Shown: positions 35,103 through 43,609 of the stretch, piece after piece
Numbering within the stretch: position 1 is the stretch's first letter
Layout of the letters: each line of letters opens with the position of its first letter
Assembly (NCBI RefSeq): GCF_000374865.1
Contig: NZ_KB895453.1
Span: forward strand, 497,828 to 561,827
DNA length: 64,000 nt
Direction: 5' to 3'
Source: Arthrobacter sp. 135MFCol5.1
GTDB taxonomy: Bacteria; Actinomycetota; Actinomycetes; Actinomycetales; Micrococcaceae
Notes under the pieces: generated by a model
The model's input: the letters and a program-made list of their open reading frames with translations, nothing else
Database searches by the model: none
What the model was told of the DNA's origin: nothing
Translations under genes and position numbers: made by a program

Positions 35103-35747
35103 TCAGAGGCCTACTTCGGCTGACTGCAGGAGGGCGACGGCGTCCGGCTGGCCTTCGAAGGTGACCAGGGCGTGGCGCGTGCGGCCGTGGGCGTGCATCA
35201 GCAGTTCGCCCGGCTCGCCCACGATGGCCACGGAGACAGGCGCCCGCTTGGCGACGTGGCGGGGACCGGACGGACGGACCAGCACGATGCCGAGGTCCAC
35301 GCCGCGGTACAGGATGGCGGCACGCTTGACCAGTTCGTCCCAGAGCGCATCAGAGTACGCCTCGTCCAGGGCCCGCGGCGCCCACCGGTCCACTGCCCGG
35401 CGGACGTCCTCGGTGTGCACGAAGTACTCGATCAGGTTGGCGCTTTCGTCCAGGGCTTTGATGCTCATCGGCGAAAGGGCCGGCGGCCCGGCACGGAAGG
35501 TGTTGACCAGCCGGGCGTAGTCCTCGGTGGTGGTCAGCTTGGCCGCAAGCTTGGCAGTGGCCTGGTCGGAGGCCTTGGCCAGTCGCTTGATGATCAAACC
35601 GAGCCCGACGGCGGCCTTGCGCTCCCGCAGGTAGAGGTGCGCGGCAAGGTCCCTGGTGCGCCAGCCCTTGCACAGCGTGGGCGCATCAGGGCCGGCCGCA
35701 AGCAGGGTCTCGGCCAGGACTTCTCGGGACGGTTCGACGAAATGCAT
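35103..35747 (-). CDS. TIGR03085 family metal-binding protein
   Basis: A 214-residue protein of the TIGR03085 family, a branch of the DinB / mycothiol-dependent maleylpyruvate isomerase superfamily. The conserved helix-bundle start MHFVEPSREVLAETLLAAGPDAPTLCKGWRTRDLAAHLYLRERKA holds one His of the likely metal triad and the YFVHTEDVRRA stretch another. Its reaction is unknown. ATG 35747 was chosen because TAGTTT, a -10 box at 35756-35761, ends eight bases upstream; GTG 35750 is an alternative. It sits between hisF and hisI on the opposite strand, and hisI reads away from it. Confidence 0.8.
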   Translation of the reverse strand: MHFVEPSREVLAETLLAAGPDAPTLCKGWRTRDLAAHLYLRERKAAVGLGLIIKRLAKASDQATAKLAAKLTTTEDYARLVNTFRAGPPALSPMSIKALDESANLIEYFVHTEDVRRAVDRWAPRALDEAYSDALWDELVKRAAILYRGVDLGIVLVRPSGPRHVAKRAPVSVAIVGEPGELLMHAHGRTRHALVTFEGQPDAVALLQSAEVGL

Positions 35748-35845
35748 CACTTGTGAAACTAGCACGAGAGCCGCGAAGTTGGGCAGCATCCCACCGCCCG
35801 GTGGCGTGCCGTTATTCACATCGGGAGGGCGGCCGCCAAAGGCAC

Positions 35846-35851
35846 TAGACT
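35846..35851 (+). promoter_or_regulatory. -10 box of a leaderless hisI promoter
   Basis: TAGACT ends seven bases upstream of ATG 35859, the spacing expected when transcription starts at the first codon. No ribosome site precedes the ATG, which fits. Confidence 0.55.
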
Positions 35852-35858
35852 TGACCCG

Positions 35859-36311
35859 ATGTCTGAGCAGCCAACCCCCGCCCCAACCGCCGGATCCAAC
35901 GGATCCCAGGTACCGTCGTCGTCCGCTGAATCCGACCCGGCAACACCCGGCTCCGGACCGCTTCCCGAGGACGTGGCAGCCGCGCTCAAGCGCGACGCCG
36001 CCGGCCTGGTGGCAGCGGTGGTCCAGCAGTTCGACACGAACGAAGTCCTGATGCTCGGTTGGATGGATGACGAGGCACTGCACCGGACCATGACCACCGG
36101 ACGCGTCACGTTCTACTCGCGGTCCCGCCAGGAGTACTGGCGCAAGGGCGACACTTCCGGCCACGTCCAATGGGTCAAGTCGGTTGCCCTGGACTGCGAC
36201 GGCGACGCACTCCTGGTGCGCGTCGACCAGGTCGGTGCCGCCTGCCACACCGGCACCCGCACCTGCTTCGACGGCAGGGACCTCACCGTCGTCACAGGCC
36301 ACGCACGCTAG
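35859..36311 (+). CDS. hisI: Phosphoribosyl-AMP cyclohydrolase
   Basis: A 150-residue HisI that opens the adenine ring of phosphoribosyl-AMP in histidine synthesis. Its zinc and metal motifs are [29 protein letters not shown], and [15 protein letters not shown] is the family stretch before them. The first 38 residues are Ser/Pro/Gly-rich and lie before the fold. Transcription probably starts at the ATG itself (-10 box TAGACT at 35846). It leads into trpE after 114 bp. Confidence 0.94.
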   Translation: MSEQPTPAPTAGSNGSQVPSSSAESDPATPGSGPLPEDVAAALKRDAAGLVAAVVQQFDTNEVLMLGWMDDEALHRTMTTGRVTFYSRSRQEYWRKGDTSGHVQWVKSVALDCDGDALLVRVDQVGAACHTGTRTCFDGRDLTVVTGHAR

Positions 36312-36425
36312 GCCGGACCGGCTGCCGGGCCACGGCGTCCCAGCCGGCCGCGGCCAACCCAGCAAGCACACTCAAGGAGTCCGGCGCGGCCGGCCCTTCA
36401 GAAGAACAGGCGGACAAGCATAGCC

Positions 36426-37988
36426 ATGCAGGACCTTGGAACCATCAGCCCAAGCCTTGAGGAATTCCGGGAACTCGCCGGCCACAGCCGGGTCATCCCC
36501 GTCAGGCTCAAGGTGCTGGCCGACGCCGAAACACCCATCGGCCTGTACCGCAAGCTGGCGCAGGGCCAGCCCGGAACGTTCCTGATGGAATCCGCGGCCG
36601 TTGGCGGCGCCTGGTCCCGCTACTCCTTCATCGGTGCCCGGTCCCGCGCCACCTTGACCACCAAGGACGGACAGGCGCACTGGCTGGGCGAGCCGCCCGC
36701 CGGCGTCCCCGTCAGCGGCAGCCCCGTCGACGCCGTCCGCGACACCATCGACGCGTTGCGCACCGACCGCTTCGAGGGGCTCCCGCCTTTCACTTCCGGC
36801 CTGGTGGGGTTCCTGGGCTGGGAAACCGTCCGGCACTGGGAGCGGCTGGTCAGCCCGCCCGAGGACGACCTGCAGCTGCCGGAGATGGCCTTGAACCTGG
36901 TCACCGACATGGCCGTGCACGACAACGTTGACGGCACGGTCCTGCTCATTGCCAACGCCATCAACTTCGACAACAGCTCCGAGCGCGTGGACGAGGCCTG
37001 GCACGACGCCGTCGCGCGGGTAAAGGAACTCCTGGCCAAGATCAGCGCCCCCGTCCCGCAGCCGGTCTCCGTTCTGGAACCGGCGGCACTGGATTTTGCG
37101 TCCAGCGTCCAGGAACGCTGGGATGAGGCCGAGTACCTGGCCGCCTTGGACCGCGGCAAGGAAGCCATCGTGGACGGCGAGGTCTTCCAAGTGGTGATTT
37201 CGCGACGGTTCGAGATGGAATGCCACGCGTCCGCCCTGGACGTCTACCGGGTCCTGCGCAACACCAATCCCAGCCCCTACATGTACATCTTCAGCCTGGC
37301 CGACGCCGAGGGCCGCGAATACTCCATCGTCGGATCCTCGCCCGAAGCCCTGGTCACGGTCACCGGCGAGGAAGTCATCACCCACCCGATCGCCGGATCC
37401 CGTCCCCGCGGGAAGACAGTAGAAGCGGACAAGGCCCTCGCCGAGGAACTGCTCGCCGACCAGAAGGAACGTGCCGAACACCTGATGCTGGTGGACCTCT
37501 CCCGCAACGACCTCTCCAAGGTCTGCGTGGCCGGCACCGTGGACGTCACCCAGTTCATGGAGGTGGAGCGCTTCAGCCACATCATGCACCTGGTGTCCAC
37601 CGTGGTGGGCAGGCTGGCACCGCAGGCCAAGGCCTACGACGTCCTGAAAGCGACGTTCCCGGCCGGTACCCTCTCCGGCGCGCCCAAGCCCCGGGCGCTG
37701 CGCCTGCTGGACGCACTCGAACCGCACCGCCGCGGCATCTACGGCGGGGTGGTGGGCTACCTCGATTTCGCCGGCGACATGGACATGGCCATCGCCATCA
37801 GGTCCGCCCTGATCCGCGAAGGCCGGGCCTACGTCCAGGCCGGCGGCGGCATCGTGGCCGACTCCGTGAACCCCACGGAGGCCCTCGAAACCGTCAACAA
37901 GGCCGCCGCCCCGCTGCGCGCGGTCCACACCGCCGGCTCCCTGCACAACATCTCTGCGGAATCCCTTCCCGGCCGGACGGAGTCCTGA
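36426..37988 (+). CDS. trpE: Anthranilate synthase component I
   Basis: A 520-residue TrpE that forms anthranilate from chorismate. The chorismate-binding domain holds HLMLVDLSRNDLSKV, FPAGTLSGAPKPRALRLLDALEP and GGVVGYLDFAGDMDMAIAIRSAL; the N-terminal feedback site appears as LLESAAVGGAWSRYSFIG-like (MESAAVGGAWSRYSF). The glutaminase subunit TrpG is not in the window. The 36312-36425 leader shows no run of Trp codons, so classical attenuation is not evident. The stop shares bases with the next start (TGATG). Confidence 0.95.
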   Translation: MQDLGTISPSLEEFRELAGHSRVIPVRLKVLADAETPIGLYRKLAQGQPGTFLMESAAVGGAWSRYSFIGARSRATLTTKDGQAHWLGEPPAGVPVSGSPVDAVRDTIDALRTDRFEGLPPFTSGLVGFLGWETVRHWERLVSPPEDDLQLPEMALNLVTDMAVHDNVDGTVLLIANAINFDNSSERVDEAWHDAVARVKELLAKISAPVPQPVSVLEPAALDFASSVQERWDEAEYLAALDRGKEAIVDGEVFQVVISRRFEMECHASALDVYRVLRNTNPSPYMYIFSLADAEGREYSIVGSSPEALVTVTGEEVITHPIAGSRPRGKTVEADKALAEELLADQKERAEHLMLVDLSRNDLSKVCVAGTVDVTQFMEVERFSHIMHLVSTVVGRLAPQAKAYDVLKATFPAGTLSGAPKPRALRLLDALEPHRRGIYGGVVGYLDFAGDMDMAIAIRSALIREGRAYVQAGGGIVADSVNPTEALETVNKAAAPLRAVHTAGSLHNISAESLPGRTES

Positions 37989-38659
37989 TGGCTGACTCCG
38001 GAGTGGCTGCCGGCAGCGCGGGAACAGCGGACAATGCAGGAAAAGCAGGCAAAGCGGGCAAAGCCAAGGCAGGCCGGACCACACCCGCGTGGGCGCGCAA
38101 GTCCACGCTGGTCCTGCTGATCACCCTCCTGGCCCTGGCCGCGTTCGGCACCACCACCCAGACGTGGATGACCGCCACCTTGGACCCGAACCAGGCAGGC
38201 GCCGCGCAAAGCGTCCTGCCCGTGCAGGGGAGCAAAGCGGCCACCACCGTCACGGCCCTGGCCCTGGTGGCCTTGGCCGGCGGGCTGGCAGCGTCCATTG
38301 CCGGCAGGATCGCCCGGTGGGTCATCACCGCCATCATCGTCCTTGCCTCGGCCGGCATCGTGACTGCCGCCGCCACCGTCCTTGCGGACCCGCTGGCAGC
38401 GGCGCAGGGAACGATTGCCACCGCCACCGGCGTCTCCGGCAGCCAGGCGCACGTTGAACTCACCGCTTTCCCGGCAGTGGCCGTCGTCGCCGGCTGCCTG
38501 CTGGCCCTGGGCGCCCTGCTGATCATTCCCGCATCCCGGCACTGGAAGGCGCGCACCAAATATGACGCGCCCGTCGGAGCCGGGCAGGCGGCGCCGGCCG
38601 GACCCGTGGACGAGATCGACAGCTGGGACCGGCTGTCGCGCGGCGACGACCCCACCTGA
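37988..38659 (+). CDS. Trp operon-associated membrane protein (TIGR02234-like)
   Basis: A 223-residue membrane protein with four hydrophobic helices (near residues 38-58, 82-104, 110-135 and 160-180), an Ala/Gly/Lys-rich N-terminus and an acidic C-terminus (DEIDSWDRLSRGDDPT). It matches the family of unknown function found inside actinobacterial trp operons. Its ATG shares the A of the trpE TGA, so it is translated with trpE. No transport or enzyme motif is visible; a role in tryptophan or chorismate export is only a guess. Confidence 0.8.
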   Translation: MADSGVAAGSAGTADNAGKAGKAGKAKAGRTTPAWARKSTLVLLITLLALAAFGTTTQTWMTATLDPNQAGAAQSVLPVQGSKAATTVTALALVALAGGLAASIAGRIARWVITAIIVLASAGIVTAAATVLADPLAAAQGTIATATGVSGSQAHVELTAFPAVAVVAGCLLALGALLIIPASRHWKARTKYDAPVGAGQAAPAGPVDEIDSWDRLSRGDDPT

Positions 38660-38661
38660 GC

Positions 38662-38703
38662 GGCGCCGCCGCCGGCGCCGCCGCCGGCGCCGCCGCCGGC
38701 GCC
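38662..38703. repeat. 12-bp GC-only tandem repeat
   Basis: GGCGCCGCCGCC occurs three times in a row from 38662, plus a six-base partial copy. Each unit contains the palindrome GGCGCC, so the tract could fold into a stem or slip in replication. It lies between the trp membrane protein and the HGxxPAAW gene. Confidence 0.85.
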
Positions 38704-38787
38704 GGAACCGGCGGGACGCCTGACGGTACGCGGGCGGCAACCAAAAAATGGCAGAATGTAAGCAGTATCCATCCTGAGGAGATTTCC

Positions 38788-39075
38788 ATGAGCAAAGCAC
38801 CTGCGTCCGCTTCCACGTCCGGCACCCGCACGGTGGCCCCCGGCGTCATTGACCACAGCCAGGAACTTGGCCACGGCAACAGCCCGGCCGCCTGGACCTG
38901 CGTCATCGTCATGCTCGTCGGCGCGCTCATCGCAGCCATCGCGTTCGTCATCGCCAGCACCCCCATCTTCATCGGCGGAGCCGTGGTCATGGTGATCGGG
39001 CTGATCCTCGGTTACGTCATGCGCAAGGCAGGCTACGGCGTCGAAGGCAGCAAGCTGAAGAACTCCGGCCACTGA
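38788..39075 (+). CDS. HGxxPAAW-motif small membrane protein
   Basis: A 95-residue membrane protein with HGNSPAAW before its first helix and two hydrophobic helices (about residues 37-60 and 62-82) with cytoplasmic basic ends. The HGxxPAAW family is known only from actinobacteria and has no assigned function. GAGGAG precedes the ATG by eight bases. The stop and the trpC start share bases (TGATG), so it is translated together with trpC. Its fixed place inside trp genes suggests a link with tryptophan synthesis, which is inference. Confidence 0.8.
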   Translation: MSKAPASASTSGTRTVAPGVIDHSQELGHGNSPAAWTCVIVMLVGALIAAIAFVIASTPIFIGGAVVMVIGLILGYVMRKAGYGVEGSKLKNSGH

Positions 39076-39893
39076 TGGCAACTGTTCTCGACGACATCAA
39101 CGCCGGTGTCCGGGAGGACATGGAGGCCAGGAAGCGTCTCGTTTCGCTGGCTGAGCTGAAGGACCGGGCCCAGGCCGCCGCGCCCGCACGCGACGCCTGG
39201 GCGGCCCTCGGCGGCACCTCCGCAACCCGGGAACAGCTGAAAGTCATCGCGGAAATCAAGCGCCGCAGCCCCTCCAAGGGCGACCTCGCCAGCATCGGGG
39301 ATCCAGCGTCGCTGGCCAGGCAGTACGCCGACGGCGGCGCGTCCGTCATCAGTGTCCTCACCGAACAGCGCCGCTTCAACGGATCCCTCGCCGACCTTGA
39401 CGCCGTGCGCGCCGCCGTCGACGTCCCACTGCTCCGCAAGGACTTCACGCTTGACGAGTACCAGGTCTGGGAGGCCCGTGCCCACGGCGCCGACCTCATC
39501 CTGCTGATCGTTGCCGCACTCTCCGACGCCCAACTCGCCGAGTTCAGCGCCCTCAGCGCCGAACTGGGCATGAACGTGCTCGTGGAGACCCACACCGAAG
39601 AGGAAATCGAGCGCGCCGTGGCGGCCAACGCCCGGATCATCGGCGTCAACGTGCGCAATCTGAAGACGCTCGACGTCGACCGTTCAGTCTTCGCCTCCTT
39701 GGCGGGCCTGATCCCGGGCGACGCAGTGGTGGTCGCCGAATCGGGCGTCCGCGACGCCGAGGACGTCACGCATTACGCCGCAAACGGCGCCAACGCCATA
39801 CTGGTGGGCGAGGCCCTGGTGAGCCATGCGACTCCCCGGGAACGAATCGCCCAATTCGCTGCCGCGGGTGCCGCCGCGATCGCCGCGCGCTGA
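39075..39893 (+). CDS. trpC: Indole-3-glycerol phosphate synthase
   Basis: A 272-residue TIM-barrel enzyme that closes the indole ring. Catalytic residues are in [35 protein letters not shown] and [11 protein letters not shown], with [13 protein letters not shown] and [10 protein letters not shown] as phosphate loops. The start is coupled to the HGxxPAAW gene. A 127-bp gap with several GC-rich short repeats separates it from trpB. Confidence 0.95.
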   Translation: MATVLDDINAGVREDMEARKRLVSLAELKDRAQAAAPARDAWAALGGTSATREQLKVIAEIKRRSPSKGDLASIGDPASLARQYADGGASVISVLTEQRRFNGSLADLDAVRAAVDVPLLRKDFTLDEYQVWEARAHGADLILLIVAALSDAQLAEFSALSAELGMNVLVETHTEEEIERAVAANARIIGVNVRNLKTLDVDRSVFASLAGLIPGDAVVVAESGVRDAEDVTHYAANGANAILVGEALVSHATPRERIAQFAAAGAAAIAAR

Positions 39894-40020
39894 CGGCACC
39901 CCGGCGCACCCTGCATTGCGGTGCCGGCCCGTGCCGGCCCCGCAGTGCCTGCAACCACCGATCCGGCCCAGGCCGGAACAGCACACTTTTGACCGATCAA
40001 CTTGGAACAGGACGGGACTG

Positions 40021-41340
40021 ATGGCCGACGCACCCTCAGGGCACGCTGAGAACAACACCGCGGAAGCATTCCTGCAGGGCGGATCCCTCCGCCACGCGCC
40101 GGGACCGTACTTTGGCGGCTACGGTGGCAGGTGGATGCCCGAGTCCCTGATCGCCGCCCTGGACGAACTTGAGGAAACCTTCAACAAGGCCAAGGACGAC
40201 CCCGACTTCCGGGCCCAGATTGCCGACCTGAACAAGAACTACTCCGGCCGGCCGTCGCTGCTGACCGAAGCCAAGCGGTTCTCCCAGCATGCCGGGGGAG
40301 TGCGGGTGTTCCTCAAGAGGGAGGACCTCAACCACACGGGTTCGCACAAGATCAACAACGTCCTGGGCCAGGCGCTGCTCGCCAAGCGGATGGGCAAAAC
40401 CCGGATCATCGCCGAAACCGGCGCCGGCCAGCACGGCGTGGCCAGCGCCACCGCCGCTGCCCTGCTTGGGCTGGACTGCGTGGTGTACATGGGCGCCGAA
40501 GACTGCCGCCGGCAGGCGCTGAACGTTGCCCGGATGGAGCTCCTGGGTGCCAAGGTCATCCCGGTCACCAGCGGATCACAGACCCTCAAGGACGCCATCA
40601 ACGACGCCCTCCGGGACTGGGTGGCCAACGTCGCCAACACCCACTACCTGCTCGGGACAGCGGCCGGAGCCCACCCGTTCCCCGCCATGGTCCGCTACTT
40701 CCACGAGGTCATCGGGGAGGAAGCCCGCGCCCAGATCCTGGAGCAGGAGGGCCGGCTCCCCGACGCCGTCTGCGCCTGCATCGGCGGCGGCTCCAACGCC
40801 ATCGGCATCTTCCACGGCTTCCTGGATGACCCGTCCGTGAAGATCTACGGCTTCGAGGCCGGCGGCGACGGCGTGGAGACCGGCCGGCACGCCGCCACCA
40901 TTTCGCTGGGCAAGCCCGGCGTCCTGCACGGCGCCCGCTCCTACCTGATGCAGGACGACGACGGGCAGACCATCGAATCACACTCCATCTCCGCCGGCCT
41001 GGACTACCCCGGGGTCGGCCCGGAACACTCCTACCTCTCGGACATCGGACGGGTCAGCTATGAACCCATCACCGACACCGAAGCCATGGAAGCCTTCCGC
41101 CTTTTGTGCCGCACCGAGGGCATCATTCCCGCCATCGAATCCGCGCACGCGCTGGCCGGTGCCATCAAGGTGGGCCAACGGCTCGCCGCCGAAGACCCCG
41201 CCAACGCGGCGGAGAAGATCATCATCGTGAACCTCTCCGGCCGCGGCGACAAGGACGTGGCCACCGCCGCCGAATGGTTTGATCTGCTTGACAAGGATTC
41301 CGCCGAATCGGAAATCGGCAAAGAGGGGGAGCAGCTGTGA
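40021..41340 (+). CDS. trpB: Tryptophan synthase beta chain
   Basis: A 439-residue PLP enzyme that joins indole and serine. The PLP lysine is Lys110 in [24 protein letters not shown] and [15 protein letters not shown] bind the cofactor phosphate and substrate. The first 35 residues before [14 protein letters not shown] are a non-conserved extension. AGGACGGGA precedes the ATG. The stop overlaps the trpA GTG start by four bases, so the alpha and beta subunits are made together. Confidence 0.96.
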   Translation: MADAPSGHAENNTAEAFLQGGSLRHAPGPYFGGYGGRWMPESLIAALDELEETFNKAKDDPDFRAQIADLNKNYSGRPSLLTEAKRFSQHAGGVRVFLKREDLNHTGSHKINNVLGQALLAKRMGKTRIIAETGAGQHGVASATAAALLGLDCVVYMGAEDCRRQALNVARMELLGAKVIPVTSGSQTLKDAINDALRDWVANVANTHYLLGTAAGAHPFPAMVRYFHEVIGEEARAQILEQEGRLPDAVCACIGGGSNAIGIFHGFLDDPSVKIYGFEAGGDGVETGRHAATISLGKPGVLHGARSYLMQDDDGQTIESHSISAGLDYPGVGPEHSYLSDIGRVSYEPITDTEAMEAFRLLCRTEGIIPAIESAHALAGAIKVGQRLAAEDPANAAEKIIIVNLSGRGDKDVATAAEWFDLLDKDSAESEIGKEGEQL

Positions 41341-42164
41341 ACAGCGCAGAGATGACCAGCAAGTCGGCAGCCGCCATTGACCGCGCCCGCGCCCAGGGCC
41401 GCTCGGCACTGATCGGGTACCTCCCCGCCGGCTACCCCAGCGTCGAGGACACCATCGCCGCCGGCATTGCCCTGGCGGAGAACGGCGCGGACCTGATCGA
41501 GATCGGGATCCCCTATTCCGACCCCGTCATGGATGGCCAGGTCATCCAGGCTGCCACCACCGAGGCGCTGGCCAAGGGCTTCCACGTCAAGCAGGTCTTC
41601 GACGTCGTCGCCGGCATCACCAGCAAGACCGACGCCGCCGTCCTGGTCATGACCTACTGGAACCCCGTGGTCCGCATGGGCGTGGACGAATTCTCCCGCC
41701 GCCTTGCCGAGGCCGGGGGAGCCGGGCTCATCACGCCGGACCTGATCCCGGACGAGGCCGCCGAGTGGATGGCAGCGTCGGACAAGTACGGCCTTGACCG
41801 GGTGTTCCTGGTTGCCCCGTCCTCCACCGCCGAGCGCATGCAGCGGACCGTGGATGCAAGCCGCGGGTTCGTCTACGCCGTTTCCATCATGGGCGTCACC
41901 GGTGCCCGCACGTCCGTCAGCACCGCCGCCAAAGACGTGGTTGCCGCCGCGCACGACGCCGGAGCGGAACGCGTCTGCGTAGGCCTCGGAGTTTCCACCG
42001 CGGACCAGGTCCGCGAGATTGCCGCCTACGCTGAAGGCGTCATTGTGGGCACCGCCCTGGTTGCGGCCCTCCGCGACGGGGGAGTGGACGCCGTCGAGGC
42101 CCTCACCAAGGACCTCAGCACCGGCCTGGCGCCGGAAGCCGGCCACACCACGGACGGGGCATAA
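41337..42164 (+). CDS. trpA: Tryptophan synthase alpha chain
   Basis: A 275-residue TIM barrel that releases indole from indole glycerol phosphate and passes it to TrpB. The catalytic Glu lies in [20 protein letters not shown] and the catalytic Asp just after, with [12 protein letters not shown] and the phosphate-binding [11 protein letters not shown]. The GTG start overlaps trpB. lgt follows after three bases, so it is probably on the same transcript. Confidence 0.96.
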   Translation: MNSAEMTSKSAAAIDRARAQGRSALIGYLPAGYPSVEDTIAAGIALAENGADLIEIGIPYSDPVMDGQVIQAATTEALAKGFHVKQVFDVVAGITSKTDAAVLVMTYWNPVVRMGVDEFSRRLAEAGGAGLITPDLIPDEAAEWMAASDKYGLDRVFLVAPSSTAERMQRTVDASRGFVYAVSIMGVTGARTSVSTAAKDVVAAAHDAGAERVCVGLGVSTADQVREIAAYAEGVIVGTALVAALRDGGVDAVEALTKDLSTGLAPEAGHTTDGA

Positions 42165-42167
42165 CCC

Positions 42168-43349
42168 ATGCAGGCACTGATCCAGGCAGCCGCCCTGGCA
42201 CCCGCACTGGTACCGGGCAGCATCCCCAGCCCCAGCTGGTCCGGGTTCGACATCCCCCTGCCGTGGGGCAGCCTGCGGATCCACGCCTACGCGCTGTGCA
42301 TCCTGGCCGGCATCGTGGTTGGCCTGTGGCTGACCTCCGTCCGCTGGGCCAAGCGCGGGGCCCCCGAAGGCAGCGTCTGGGACATCGTCATCTGGGCCAT
42401 TCCCTTCGGCATCATTGGCGGGCGCCTGTACCACGTGGTGTCGTCCCCCGATGCCTACTTCGGCCCCGGCTTCGATGGCACCGGCGACCTCTCGCTGATT
42501 CCGCAGATCCAGCGTGGAGGGCTCGGAATCTGGGGCGCCGTCGTCCTGGGCGCCGTCGGTGCCTGGATCGGTTGCCGCCGCAGCGGCGTCAAGCTCAGCG
42601 CCTTCGTCGACGCCGCCGCACCCGGCCTGCTCCTGGCCCAGGCCCTGGGACGCTGGGGCAACTACTTCAACCAGGAACTCTTCGGCGGCCCCACCACGCT
42701 GCCGTGGGGGCTGCAGATCGACGCCAACAACCCGAACTTCCCGGCCGGCCTGCCGGCGGATACCCTGTTCCACCCGACCTTCCTCTACGAATCGCTCTGG
42801 AATGTGGCAGGGGTACTCATCCTGCTCGCCCTGGACAGGCGCTTCAACTTCCGCCGGAGCAGGCTCTTCTGGCTCTACGCCATGTACTACACCCTGGGCC
42901 GTGTCTGGATCGAACTGCTGCGCATCGACGACGCCGAACAGATCAACATCCTCGGCATCACCACCAGGCTCAACGTGTGGACCAGCATCTTCGTGTTCCT
43001 GGCCGCCCTGCTTGCTTTCCTCCTGCTGGGGCTCAAGGGCCGGCCGGAGCCGGACACCGTGTACCTGCCCGGCCGTGAACCGGCCGAAGCAGCCGCGGCC
43101 GAAGCAGCCCTGCCCGGGGCAGCCGCCGAGGACGCACAGGAGGTCCGTGATCCGGACACTGTTGTCTCAGATAGTGATTCGCGTGGTAATCTCCCTGATA
43201 ACCAAAGCGGTTCCCGGCATGCTTCCGATTCCACGGAAGAACCCGCGGCGGCTCCGGCAGGCTCCAAGCCTGGCACGGATGCCACGGCTTCCGGAACATC
43301 CGGCAGCACAGCCACAGGACCCGCATCGGAGGCCGGCGCCGGTAAATAG
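42168..43349 (+). CDS. lgt: Prolipoprotein diacylglyceryl transferase
   Basis: A 393-residue membrane enzyme that transfers diacylglycerol to the lipobox Cys of prolipoproteins. About seven helices are visible, with the family hallmark GRWGNYFNQELFGGPT and the HPTFLYESLWN stretch. The last 100 or so residues, after LLGLKGRPEPDTVYLPG, are Ala/Pro/Ser/Thr-rich and longer than in E. coli Lgt, probably a cytoplasmic disordered tail common in actinobacteria. It starts three bases after trpA, so it is co-transcribed with trp genes. Confidence 0.94.
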   Translation: MQALIQAAALAPALVPGSIPSPSWSGFDIPLPWGSLRIHAYALCILAGIVVGLWLTSVRWAKRGAPEGSVWDIVIWAIPFGIIGGRLYHVVSSPDAYFGPGFDGTGDLSLIPQIQRGGLGIWGAVVLGAVGAWIGCRRSGVKLSAFVDAAAPGLLLAQALGRWGNYFNQELFGGPTTLPWGLQIDANNPNFPAGLPADTLFHPTFLYESLWNVAGVLILLALDRRFNFRRSRLFWLYAMYYTLGRVWIELLRIDDAEQINILGITTRLNVWTSIFVFLAALLAFLLLGLKGRPEPDTVYLPGREPAEAAAAEAALPGAAAEDAQEVRDPDTVVSDSDSRGNLPDNQSGSRHASDSTEEPAAAPAGSKPGTDATASGTSGSTATGPASEAGAGK

Positions 43350-43503
43350 GAAGCCGGCCAGGCAGGGCAGCAGAGCCACCGCTCGAAGGGCCCGAAACCA
43401 CAATGTCGTGGCATGGGGCCACTCCTGGCAGCAAAGAGATGCTGACGGATGAAGCTCCGGGCAGGTGCCTGCGTAACCGTTAGTTCAGCAGGCTGCGCTG
43501 ACC

Positions 43504-43509
43504 TACAAT
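43504..43509 (+). promoter_or_regulatory. -10 box candidate for gltBD
   Basis: TACAAT at 43504-43509 lies about 100 bp upstream of the gltB ATG, with no strong -35 box. The stretch between lgt and gltB (43350-43609) otherwise holds short inverted repeats such as CAACA/TGTTG at 43520-43532 but no gene. Confidence 0.45.
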
Positions 43510-43609
43510 TTCCAGTAATCAACACTTTGTTGTGCCCTTGCAACGGCGCCGACGAGTGGGGCCAACGGTGTCCCTTCCATACGCACGATCAGGAGGAAGG
43601 ACGTCTCCC

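Noticed and set aside
36312..36425. A possible trp attenuator before trpE
   Set aside because: No short ORF with tandem Trp codons and no terminator/antiterminator pair was seen.
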